Origin: an uncultured Bacteroidales bacterium
Lineage (GTDB): Bacteria > Bacteroidota > Bacteroidia > Bacteroidales > Paludibacteraceae
Direction: 5' to 3'
Assembly: GCA_937886455.1 (NCBI GenBank)
Contig: CALGCU010000111.1
Location: forward strand, 1 to 6,304
Length of the DNA stretch: 6,304 bases
The notes below the pieces were generated by a model that did not search any database, had not been told where the DNA came from, and saw nothing but the letters and a program-made list of their open reading frames with translations. Shown here piece by piece: positions 1 to 6,304 of this stretch (position 1 is its first letter; each line of letters starts with the position of its first letter). The position numbers were made by a program, and so were the translations under genes.

Positions 1-102
1 TTCGGATTCACGAACTACTGGAGTAGAGTGGTTAGAAAGCATGGTCCAGCAGTTACCAGATTGTCCATAAACCCACGTGTTGAAGTCTTCACGATATGGG
101 AG
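1..102 (-). repeat. Module 7: N-terminal edge of another jelly-roll domain (cut by the window)
   Basis: Residues 1771-1804 begin LPYREDFNTW and continue with GNCWTML, a Cys-Trp form of the P-x-GW motif often found at the start of these domains. The rest lies left of base 1. This shows that the repeat array continues and that the full protein is well over 1804 residues. Confidence 0.75.
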
Positions 103-3100
103 TGAGTAAGCCTCAGAACAAGCAGTACGTACCAACAACACATTACTCCATGCTTCTTCTCCTCCTTCGCAGATTGGAGCTATGTAAGCGTAGAATGGAC
201 GGTCAGGCGTTAGTCCTTCCAACAAGAAGTTGTTAGTTTTCACAACCGAATCCACCATAGCCGGAGTAGTGCCAACCAATGCATCTTCCACTTCAGCATC
301 AAATACTTTCAAGCGATAAGAACTTTCGTAATCGCGTGTTGACCATTTATACATAATCGCATCATCAGCCACAGAGTCAGCCACGAATGAAGATGGAGGC
401 AAGCAACCACTAATCACATCAATAGTAACGTCATCGATGTAAACCATTGGACGAATGTCACCATGTTTGGTAAAGAATGTAATGCGGTCACCCCACACAA
501 TAGTGGTGTCAAGATTACCCTCTTCATCCACTTCGATTAATTCCGTTCCTGTGTATGAATCAAATGGTATGACTACCTTTTGCCATTCATATTGTTTGAT
601 GTTTATCGTTTTAATCGGTGTAAACTCTTGTTGATAAGAAATACCCACTTCCAGTTCACTGTTAACTGTTGTTGCTGTAACATAGAATGATATCATCAAT
701 GAGTCCACACGTTTCGGCATCTTAGGAAGAGCCGCTGCAATCCAGCCACTTGACGGTGTGTTGATGTACAATGAAGAACCGTAGTCTTTCACTTGTGTGT
801 GGTCGGAACTCTTATTAGGAAGTGAAGAACTGGTGCTGGTGTAGATAGAAACACTTTTTACTGCAGATTCTTTACTTGCCAATACATCCATACAAGGATG
901 GAAGCATTGTTGCGTTGACTTGTGTTCTATTCCCAAAGAATAGTTGTCGAATGTTTCCACATAAGGCAATGTGTAAAGTGTGTCACACAAAGTTGTTGCA
1001 TCCATAGCATCCAACCATAAGCTTGCGCCACTTTCAGGATTGCTTGCATCACAGATAGATTGGAGATAAACAGCATAGGGACGTGCAGCAGTAAGTTTAT
1101 CAACAATCAGTTGCGGTTGATCTTTCCCCACAGTATCCACAACAACATTATCCATGTTTTGCATGTCGTCAAGGTAGCGAGAAGACACTTTCACTCTCCA
1201 TGCTGTTTCATTTTCACCCGGAGTCCATGTCAACTTCATGCTATTTTGTTTTACCTCTGAGATAGTTAAATCCTTTGGTTGTTCACACGGTTTAGGTCCC
1301 ACATAGAAGTTGTCCACATTACAATAAATAGCATCTCCCGCAGCCGGTCGACCACTAAATACATAGAATGCAACCTGCAAAGAGTCACCGGCATATTCTG
1401 CCAAAGAGATGTTTTGGTTAAAGAATTCACCATCACCCTTATTGGTAATATCCTTGAGTGAGTTAACAGATTTGTATCCTTTATCCTTGTAGGCATCCAC
1501 ATTGATAGTCCATACATGAGCATCTTTCATTTTCCATGTTTCACCCATGTCCGTAGAGATTAACACTGCGAACAAGTCGGTAGAATCAAGGGAGTTAACT
1601 GCACTTCCGGTACATATTTCTCCGTTAGCTTTATTATTGGTGTACACTACATCAAAACGTAATTGATAAGCATCCCCTGCGATAAATGCCGGAGAATAAA
1701 CATAGTAACGAATACCCTGATAAGTTTTGGCTTCAGACGAAGCTGATGTTCTCAAGAAACCATTACCTGCAAAATTAGGACAATCCCCATAACTTGTGTT
1801 TCCTTGCTTTGTTTTCGACCATCCGGTTGTTCCTTTTCCCTTGTCTGCACCTTCAAATAGGAGTTCCATAGTAGGTGCCTCTGTATAAACTTTAGTAGCC
1901 ACAGCTCCGATACGTTTCCAAGGCGTAGATACAGTTGTTTTTTCATCATTGAAGTTATTAGAATAAGGAGTAGTCACAGACATGATAGTAGTGAAGTTGC
2001 CAACAGCCCAATCAGAAGTATCTTTATCGTTGTAGGTACGCACTCCATAGTAGTATTTTGTACCCACTTCCAGACCTTCAACAAGATATTCAGTAGCATT
2101 AACATCCTTAGCCCAGGCAATGAGTGTATCAGTAGATTGTACATTGTTCAGCAAATGACGTTTGCTGAGCGAAGTGAGGTCTTTTAACATCACCTTGACT
2201 TCAGCCTTCGTACCACCTTTCCACATCAATTTAGCTTTAGTGCCAGGTATGTAGTTTAGGTCAGCAGTAACATATTGTGGCACGGGGCACAAAGTAGTAT
2301 CAATAGCGATATTATCAACAGCCACCGGCACTGTAGAACCCGATGTGTTATTTTCAGCCCACATGAAAGCGATGTTATAAAGTCCAGCTTCCTTCACAGC
2401 AAAGTCCACCTTAGAAGTGTTCCATCCATTTTCCCAGATAGAGTCTTGGTTGAGATATGTGTACTCAGAAGAAGCCGTACGACGAACAGATAAATTAGTC
2501 CATCCTTCCGGAATTGTGGTAGTTACTGTACTATATTTGTTGTAGAAGTCATTTTCTTCAAGCACCACATCGGCCGGTACAAGGAATGCTCTTACATAGT
2601 TATATGAGCTATATCCATAACCTTTCCAATCGAATGACATGGTATATGAGCCCTCAGTAGCTTCAAAAGTACGATACATCCATACGTTTTTATTTCCACT
2701 GGTTGGAGTGAAAGTAAACGCTTGTTCAGCCGGGTTGTTAGAGAAATAAGCCGCCGGGTTTTCTTTTTCTACCGGAGAATTTTTTCCGATTACCCATTGA
2801 TTTTTGTTTGTTCCGTTGACAAACACCCACTTGCTGTTTTCTTTTTCAGTTGAGAAATCGTGTTTATATCCATTCAATTTAGCAGGTGCGTTTTGTGTCA
2901 AAGCAGTTTCCATTCTCCATGGTCCCACTCCCTCTTCACCACATTCAGCACGCACATAGATGTCATATTCAGTTGCCTCTTCCAAACCTGTGATTTTGTA
3001 GGAAGGCTTATCATTGACAGTTACCTTAGTTCCCGCATTGTTGATGTCAAATCCTGCAGGTCCGTAGCACAATGTCCATTCCGTTTCTTCTCCACGCGGC

Positions 3101-5412
3101 GTCCAGTCCACTTGTACACTATTGCTGGTGAAGTCGCTCAAGTCGATTGCATCCCCCATCTTACAAGCAGGAATCTTAGCAACCACTAAATTGTCCACAT
3201 ATACAGGTCCAGCAGTGAGTTTACCCACCATAAATGCTATGTAGCAACCAGTTCCGGTGTATTTATCAAATTCCACATTTACTTCTTGCCATTGATTTTT
3301 GGCTTCAAACTCAATAGTGTCCACCGGAACGAATGTAGCTTCGTCCGTAGGATCTGTCATCACACCCACTTGCATTTTGTATGTAGCAGTTGTAGTAAGA
3401 CACATGAATGTAGCCTGCAATTTATTGATAGGCGCTTTCATGCATGGGGTCACGGCATAAGAAGAAGCCGAAGTTGAGCCACCCACATACATACCAGCAG
3501 GAGCAGAATAATGGTTGGTAGCATGTAGATAAGGAGATGTGGAATAACCACTTATAAATGTCCATCCATTAGGCAGTGCACTATAACTTCCAAAGAAGTA
3601 AGTATCAAAGTCTTGTTTGTAAGGAATGTCCATAGTGTCCTTTTCAGCTACCACAGTATTGATAACCCACTCACTCCATTCTGTTCCACAAGTAGGTTTC
3701 ACATACCACTTGTAGGATTTACCCGGTTTGAGACCAGTAATGGTTTTTGTGTTTTCAGTTACAGTAGCATCAAAGATGTCAGCAGTTGCCGTCATATCTT
3801 CCAAAGGCGTAGAAGACACTTTCAAGTCATAACTTTCAACATTACCCGCCCAAGTCAATTGTGCAGAAGTTCCAGTTTCTTGTGAAGTTTGGAGTGCTGT
3901 TGCTTTAGCACATTCCGGCATGTATTCCACTTTTATGTCATCCAAATAAGTAGAAGCACTCGCACCACCAGCCTTATTCAGATATCTAACAGCTTCTTGT
4001 TGGAAAGCAATGTATTTACCCTCGCCCTTGTAGTTAGCAAAAGAAACAGTCACCGTAATCCATTTACCAGTAGATACGCCCGCTTTGAGAGCAGACACTT
4101 CTTCCACCAACGTGAACGAACCCTCTTCAGCCGGGTCTTCCACTACCCCAACACGCAGTTTACTATATGAGTAAGACGGAGTCTTATAGGTGAATGTCAC
4201 TTGTAGTTTTTGAATACTATCCACATTCAAACGTGGCAAAATAGCATACGGTTCAATATAACCTTTGCTATCATTATTGTAAGCCTTAATGTTCAAGAAG
4301 CGATTTGCTTCAGCCACCTCCTTTGGATTAAATGCTACTGTCTTTCCGTAACCGCGATAAGGATAATATTGAAAGTCTGTGCTATACGCCGCTAACAAAT
4401 GAGCATTCTTCCAATAAGTCCAATTAGCCGGTAGGTTGATTGTATCCACATTCGGTTTGTCAGTATATTCATTATTGGCTGTTCCCGGATAATCTTCAAA
4501 ATCCACAAAATAAGGCACATTCACTGCCATGTCAGGACGGAATGCAGCATAAGCCCATGGAGAATAATCTTCATAGTCGCAATAGTTGCGCACATAGACA
4601 TGATAGTCTTGTTGCAGAGTGAGTCCTGTGAGTGTATGTTCTCTGACGACATATAGAGTTCCATCATACACATCTCCCTTTTGAGTCATATCCGTCAATG
4701 GAGTGGTAGAAACTTTGAGTTCAGTGCTCAATACGTCTTGACTACCATCCCAACTTATTTTGGCAGAAGTTTCAGTTTTCTCTGTGATACGGATATTCGG
4801 CATTGTTCCACAAAAGGCGGTAGCAATCACCTTTAGGTCATCTATCATCACCCCACGTCCATTACCATTAGCAGCTTCAATACATAGTTGGAAAGAAGTG
4901 CTCAGTGCATAGGATTTCAGGTCAACCGTGTCTTTCGTCCACAAGTCATGACTTTTGTCAATGGTTTTCAACAGAGTCCATGAATCTGTTTCCTGTGCTC
5001 TACCATAGATGCGCAGTGTGTCCACAAAAGATTGTGATTCAAGAATACGACCAGTGTTTGCATACCAGAAGGTAAACAACGGCGATCCGACCCCCATAGT
5101 ATTAAATTTTGTAAGGTCAAGTTTTGGGGTAACCAGTTTAGATGTAGCCATCGCACTTACCCCATCTACGAAGAAGAGCATATCAGCAGTACCTTCGTAA
5201 GCTTTGGCGGGCAATTCATTTCCTGTATCAGTCGCATCATGCGTCCATACAGCTGAGCCCACACCATTTTCCACTACCCATCCGTCGGGCAGTCCTTCTT
5301 CAAATCCTGTGTTGAGAATGCTATATTGTGCAGACGCCACCAAGGCAAAGCACATAAAGCACAACATCCACACACTTCTCAGAAGTTTTGTTGTAGTTGT
5401 TCTCATAAGCAT
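1..5412 (-). CDS. Giant modular secreted protein: signal peptide plus repeated jelly-roll/FN3 modules (3' end off the window)
   Basis: Reading the minus strand from the ATG at 5412 gives 1804 codons with no stop to base 1, so the C-terminus is missing. Residues 1-28 form a signal peptide with a likely cut at ASA|Q. Then come six full modules (about residues 29-298, 299-595, 596-843, 844-1147, 1148-1481, 1482-1770) and the start of a seventh. Each pairs a jelly-roll/cleaved-adhesin-like domain with an FN3 domain. Module openings often read PY-x-x-x-F with P-x-GW shortly after. Each jelly roll ends in V/I/L-D-D/N, followed by a Cys that opens the FN3 domain. FN3 domains carry T-x-Y-x-V-Y-V-R-x-x-C near their ends. 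This architecture is known from Bacteroidota T9SS cargo, so I infer surface display or release and a binding or adhesive role. No catalytic motif was recognised. The neighbour 29 bp upstream is the same kind of protein. Met1 and Met3 (5406) are both possible starts; neither has a Shine-Dalgarno sequence. A C-terminal sorting domain is expected beyond the left edge but not seen. Confidence 0.93.
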   Translation of the reverse strand, partial: MLMRTTTTKLLRSVWMLCFMCFALVASAQYSILNTGFEEGLPDGWVVENGVGSAVWTHDATDTGNELPAKAYEGTADMLFFVDGVSAMATSKLVTPKLDLTKFNTMGVGSPLFTFWYANTGRILESQSFVDTLRIYGRAQETDSWTLLKTIDKSHDLWTKDTVDLKSYALSTSFQLCIEAANGNGRGVMIDDLKVIATAFCGTMPNIRITEKTETSAKISWDGSQDVLSTELKVSTTPLTDMTQKGDVYDGTLYVVREHTLTGLTLQQDYHVYVRNYCDYEDYSPWAYAAFRPDMAVNVPYFVDFEDYPGTANNEYTDKPNVDTINLPANWTYWKNAHLLAAYSTDFQYYPYRGYGKTVAFNPKEVAEANRFLNIKAYNNDSKGYIEPYAILPRLNVDSIQKLQVTFTYKTPSYSYSKLRVGVVEDPAEEGSFTLVEEVSALKAGVSTGKWITVTVSFANYKGEGKYIAFQQEAVRYLNKAGGASASTYLDDIKVEYMPECAKATALQTSQETGTSAQLTWAGNVESYDLKVSSTPLEDMTATADIFDATVTENTKTITGLKPGKSYKWYVKPTCGTEWSEWVINTVVAEKDTMDIPYKQDFDTYFFGSYSALPNGWTFISGYSTSPYLHATNHYSAPAGMYVGGSTSASSYAVTPCMKAPINKLQATFMCLTTTATYKMQVGVMTDPTDEATFVPVDTIEFEAKNQWQEVNVEFDKYTGTGCYIAFMVGKLTAGPVYVDNLVVAKIPACKMGDAIDLSDFTSNSVQVDWTPRGEETEWTLCYGPAGFDINNAGTKVTVNDKPSYKITGLEEATEYDIYVRAECGEEGVGPWRMETALTQNAPAKLNGYKHDFSTEKENSKWVFVNGTNKNQWVIGKNSPVEKENPAAYFSNNPAEQAFTFTPTSGNKNVWMYRTFEATEGSYTMSFDWKGYGYSSYNYVRAFLVPADVVLEENDFYNKYSTVTTTIPEGWTNLSVRRTASSEYTYLNQDSIWENGWNTSKVDFAVKEAGLYNIAFMWAENNTSGSTVPVAVDNIAIDTTLCPVPQYVTADLNYIPGTKAKLMWKGGTKAEVKVMLKDLTSLSKRHLLNNVQSTDTLIAWAKDVNATEYLVEGLEVGTKYYYGVRTYNDKDTSDWAVGNFTTIMSVTTPYSNNFNDEKTTVSTPWKRIGAVATKVYTEAPTMELLFEGADKGKGTTGWSKTKQGNTSYGDCPNFAGNGFLRTSASSEAKTYQGIRYYVYSPAFIAGDAYQLRFDVVYTNNKANGEICTGSAVNSLDSTDLFAVLISTDMGETWKMKDAHVWTINVDAYKDKGYKSVNSLKDITNKGDGEFFNQNISLAEYAGDSLQVAFYVFSGRPAAGDAIYCNVDNFYVGPKPCEQPKDLTISEVKQNSMKLTWTPGENETAWRVKVSSRYLDDMQNMDNVVVDTVGKDQPQLIVDKLTAARPYAVYLQSICDASNPESGASLWLDAMDATTLCDTLYTLPYVETFDNYSLGIEHKSTQQCFHPCMDVLASKESAVKSVSIYTSTSSSLPNKSSDHTQVKDYGSSLYINTPSSGWIAAALPKMPKRVDSLMISFYVTATTVNSELEVGISYQQEFTPIKTINIKQYEWQKVVIPFDSYTGTELIEVDEEGNLDTTIVWGDRITFFTKHGDIRPMVYIDDVTIDVISGCLPPSSFVADSVADDAIMYKWSTRDYESSYRLKVFDAEVEDALVGTTPAMVDSVVKTNNFLLEGLTPDRPFYAYIAPICEGGEEAWSNVLLVRTACSEAYSLPYREDFNTWVYGQSGNCWTMLSNHSTPVVRESE
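103..969 (-). repeat. Module 6: jelly-roll domain plus FN3
   Basis: Residues 1482-1770. It opens LPYVETFDNY, just after a T-x-L-C-x-x-L-Y-T linker. The usual P-x-GW is replaced by QQCFHPCMD. Two strands near WQKVVIPFDSYTGTE resemble the matching part of module 3 (WQEVNVEFDKYTGTG). It closes at I1659-D1660-D1661. The FN3 domain spans Cys1670 to Cys1748 (spacing 78), without the KVS-L-D-M motif, and ends with RTACSEAYS, the same kind of Cys-containing linker. Confidence 0.78.
970..1971 (-). repeat. Module 5: longest jelly-roll domain plus FN3
   Basis: Residues 1148-1481, about 334 long. It opens TPYSNNF with TPWKRIG shortly after. It has the V-L-I-S-T-D-M-G-E-T-W motif typical of choice-of-anchor J / cleaved-adhesin domains, and later S-L-A-E-Y-A-G-D-S-L-Q-V-A-F-Y. 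It closes at V1366-D1367-N1368. The extra length lies partly in the Lys/Asp/Asn-rich stretch after the STDMGETW strand, before the closing strands. Two additional Cys (in GDCPNF and GEICTG) sit in the jelly roll. The FN3 domain runs from Cys1376, contains KVSSRYLDDM (1408-1417) and has its second Cys at 1454 (spacing 78). Confidence 0.78.
1972..2883 (-). repeat. Module 4: divergent beta-sandwich plus FN3 lacking one cysteine
   Basis: Residues 844-1147. The opening differs from the other modules: GYKHDFSTEKENSKW, then FVNGTNKNQWVIGK, then an S-F-D-W-K-G-Y-G-Y-S-S-Y-N-Y-V-R-A-F-L-V-P segment. From memory of Bacteroidales T9SS cargo, this is a recurrent alternative beta-sandwich type, not a decayed copy of its neighbours. 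It closes at V1032-D1033-N1034. The FN3 domain starts at Cys1042, but its late strand reads VRTYN, with Asn1128 where other modules have Cys, so the expected disulfide cannot form. Confidence 0.75.
2884..3627 (-). repeat. Module 3: jelly-roll domain plus FN3 (shortest full module)
   Basis: Residues 596-843, about 248 long, the shortest complete unit. It opens IPYKQDFDTY, has LPNGWTF, and closes the jelly roll at V739-D740-N741. The FN3 domain starts at Cys750 and has its second Cys at 824 in VRAEC (spacing 74). It lacks the KVS-x-x-x-L-x-D-M motif. Instead it has W-T-L-C-Y-G-P-A-G-F, a form seen in another FN3 subgroup of Bacteroidales surface proteins; this adds a third Cys at 782. Confidence 0.78.
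3628..4518 (-). repeat. Module 2: jelly-roll domain plus FN3
   Basis: Residues 299-595. It opens with VPYFVDFEDY, carries LPANWT in place of the usual P-x-GW, and closes its jelly roll at L490-D491-D492. The FN3 domain begins at Cys501, contains KVSSTPLEDM (531-540), nearly the same as in module 1, and has its second Cys at 575 in PTCG. Cys spacing is 74. The close match of the FN3 domain to that of module 1 suggests these two arose by duplication. Confidence 0.8.
4519..5328 (-). repeat. Module 1: jelly-roll domain plus FN3
   Basis: Residues 29-298. The jelly roll begins directly after the signal peptide with a GFEEGLPDGW motif, as in cleaved-adhesin / choice-of-anchor J domains. It continues with alternating beta-strands (S-K-L-V-T-P-K-L-D, then P-L-F-T-F-W-Y-A) and closes at I190-D191-D192. 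The FN3 domain starts at Cys201, contains KVSTTPLTDM (233-242), and has its second Cys at 278 in VYVRNYC. The Cys pair is 77 residues apart and probably forms a disulfide across the FN3 fold (inference). The segment after Trp286 links to module 2. Confidence 0.8.
5329..5412 (-). other. Sec signal peptide of the giant modular protein
   Basis: Residues 1-28 have a basic start (Arg4, Lys9, Arg12), a hydrophobic core rich in Leu, Phe, Met, Val and Cys (about residues 13-25), and an A-S-A cleavage site before Gln29. Gln at +1 after an Ala-x-Ala site is frequent in Bacteroidota. The cysteines at 18 and 21 are inside the core and are not followed by a lipobox-type arrangement, so this looks like signal peptidase I rather than a lipoprotein signal. 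This supports Sec export to the periplasm, the first step for T9SS cargo. A start at Met3 instead of Met1 would shorten the basic region by two residues and leave the signal working. Confidence 0.85.
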
Positions 5413-5441
5413 AAAAATTAAATGATTAATACTAGGGTTAT
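5413..5441 (-). other. 29-bp A/T-rich gap between two co-oriented genes
   Basis: The gap separates the TAA of the upstream gene (5442-5444) from the ATG at 5412. It contains no G/C-rich hairpin plus T-run that would end transcription. I see no convincing Bacteroidota promoter (TTTG with TAnnTTTG downstream), and the gap is too short for both parts. The bases just before the ATG are T-rich with no Shine-Dalgarno sequence, which is common in Bacteroidota. The simplest reading is translation of both proteins from one mRNA. Confidence 0.6.
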
Positions 5442-6304
5442 TTATTCAACTATGATTCTAAAAACTTTCTTTTCTTTCTCTGTTTGCACATGCATGAGGT
5501 ACACTCCCGGTCTGTCAGCCACTTTTACCGTGTTTTTCAGTCCGTGTAATGTGCCTTGTGCTTCCATAGCACCAGTGACATTCCACACTTGATATGTAGC
5601 ATTATCTACACCTTCCACTGTGACATTTTCATTCCTTCCCACTCTTGATGGATACACTTTGAGAGCTTGAGGCACAGGTTTCACTTTAATAGGGCAACTT
5701 TCAAGTACTACCCCATCAGCACGTTGCAGTTCCACTACAAATTCAGCACCTTCAATATCCATATCCTTCGCATAAATATATGAGCCCACTTGGTTTTCCT
5801 GTAACACGCCATTCTTGTACCATCTAAAGCCAGTAAATTCATATCCTCCGTTGTATTGTGCATTCTTCACCGCCACCACATCGTTCCATTTCTGTGCCAT
5901 CACACTAGATGGGTAGAGCACTTTGAAAGAAAATGGGAAAGATTGAGGTTCGCAGAGACGTTTTTCAAACACAATGTTGCCGTTATAGACATCAGCTTTC
6001 ACATTTTTCGGTAGTTGTATATTAATCGGAGCAAATGGTGTAGCCTCATACATTTGGTCAACAAATCCGGCAGCCTTTGCCTTATTATCAAACACTACTT
6101 GATAACTATCGTAATGTCCTTTCAGCACAGTGGCATTCAGTTGACCCATATTCTGGTCAGCGCACATTTCCGCCACATCACCCATATCCATTGCCACTTG
6201 TTCCGCCACATCCAACGAGAGAACAACAACACTGTCACAACCACAGCCGGAAATGTCATTTCTGTCATAGGAAGTACTGAAACAACGGGGAAAATTGTTC
6301 CAAG
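5442..6304 (-). CDS. C-terminal part of a T9SS-exported surface protein (5' end off the window)
   Basis: The frame is open from the right edge to the TAA at 5442: 286 residues, with no true start in the window. A TTG at 6215 could be taken as a start, but the same frame continues upstream without a stop and encodes recognisable protein, so I reject it. Counting from the first full codon, residues 19-28 hold GCGCDSVVVL, matching the GCDSVV repeats of large Bacteroidales T9SS proteins. Around 124-145 is FKVLYPSSVMAQKWNDVVAV, followed by YNGGYEF and WYKNG, an Ig-like beta region seen in the same proteins. Residues 213-286 are the type A sorting domain. No enzyme motif is visible. Probable role: secreted or surface-anchored protein, function unknown. 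It precedes the giant modular gene by 29 bp in the same direction, suggesting an operon of two cargo proteins. Confidence 0.9.
   Translation of the reverse strand, partial: WNNFPRCFSTSYDRNDISGCGCDSVVVLSLDVAEQVAMDMGDVAEMCADQNMGQLNATVLKGHYDSYQVVFDNKAKAAGFVDQMYEATPFAPINIQLPKNVKADVYNGNIVFEKRLCEPQSFPFSFKVLYPSSVMAQKWNDVVAVKNAQYNGGYEFTGFRWYKNGVLQENQVGSYIYAKDMDIEGAEFVVELQRADGVVLESCPIKVKPVPQALKVYPSRVGRNENVTVEGVDNATYQVWNVTGAMEAQGTLHGLKNTVKVADRPGVYLMHVQTEKEKKVFRIIVE
5445..5666 (-). other. T9SS type A C-terminal sorting domain
   Basis: The last 74 residues start ALKVYPSRVGRNENVTVEG, pass through YQVWNVTGAMEAQGTLHGL and NTVKVADRPGVYLMHVQ, and end KVFRIIVE. Order and spacing match the Por secretion tail family: a V-Y-P opening, a central beta-hairpin with a V/L-x-N-x-x-G motif, G-V-Y-L-x-x-V, and a hydrophobic end. 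In characterised members this domain directs outer-membrane passage through T9SS and is then cut off, often with attachment to A-LPS. The usual Y-P-N-P is Y-P-S-R here. Confidence 0.88.

Noticed and set aside
1266..1523. Small minus-strand open frames at 1266-1523, 1752-1949 and 4968-5156
   Set aside because: They are out of frame with, and fully inside, the giant coding region, whose own frame gives clear repeated domains there.
1060..4395. A series of plus-strand open frames (for example 2860-3189, 3613-3885, 3889-4170)
   Set aside because: Most lie codon-aligned opposite the giant minus-strand gene and exist because that gene rarely uses TTA, CTA or TCA codons. Their products are rich in Ser, His, Arg and Phe, show no domain, and have no start signals of their own.
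4440..5425. Plus-strand open frames at 4440-4622, 5009-5200 and 5204-5425
   Set aside because: They overlap the N-terminal modules and signal peptide of the minus-strand gene and give low-complexity products without recognisable features.
5413..5441. Promoter or terminator in the intergenic gap
   Set aside because: Only weak A/T-rich near-palindromes (ATTAAT) are present, with no stem-loop plus T-run and no -33/-7 pair of the Bacteroidota type.
5442..6215. A complete 257-residue gene starting at TTG 6215
   Set aside because: The frame is open further upstream with family-typical sequence, so the TTG is an internal Leu codon and the gene is 5'-truncated by the window.
6077..6280. Plus-strand open frame rich in Pro and His
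   Set aside because: It is antisense to the well-supported GCDSVV and Ig-like region of the upstream minus-strand gene.
1..6304. tRNA, rRNA, CRISPR array, insertion sequence or phase-variation inverted repeats
   Set aside because: No suitable repeats, transposase motifs or structured RNA signatures were seen; nearly every base is accounted for by the two coding regions.

Overview
The window looks like part of a Bacteroidales chromosome (Prevotella/Porphyromonas/Parabacteroides-like). This rests on protein architecture, not on any marker gene. Both genes are large secreted beta-sandwich proteins of the kind exported by the type IX secretion system (T9SS, Por system), a Bacteroidota pathway. 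The start region has no Shine-Dalgarno sequence and is A/T-rich, which is also usual for that phylum. Nearly all of the window is coding, on the minus strand, so transcription runs from right to left.

Right part (5442-6304): the last 286 codons of a gene whose 5' end lies beyond the right edge. It encodes a tail with a GCDSVV motif, Ig-like beta-rich segments and a C-terminal T9SS type A sorting domain (5445-5666). Gap (5413-5441): 29 bp, A/T-rich, with no visible terminator or promoter, so the two genes are probably co-transcribed. Left part (1-5412): a single uninterrupted reading frame of 1804 codons that starts at 5412 and runs off the left edge without a stop. It encodes a signal peptide, then six complete modules and the start of a seventh. 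Each module is about 250-330 residues: a jelly-roll / cleaved-adhesin (choice-of-anchor J-like) beta-sandwich followed by a fibronectin type III (FN3) domain. A V/I/L-D-D/N motif followed 8-9 residues later by a Cys marks each junction.

The likely joint picture is two neighbouring T9SS cargo proteins that are exported and displayed on the cell surface or released. They may work in adhesion, matrix formation or binding of host or dietary ligands. No enzyme active site is visible in either. No RNA gene, mobile element, CRISPR array or regulatory RNA was seen. I found no clearly new biological system. The points of interest are the size and internal variation of the modular protein, and features of the neighbour's sorting tail.
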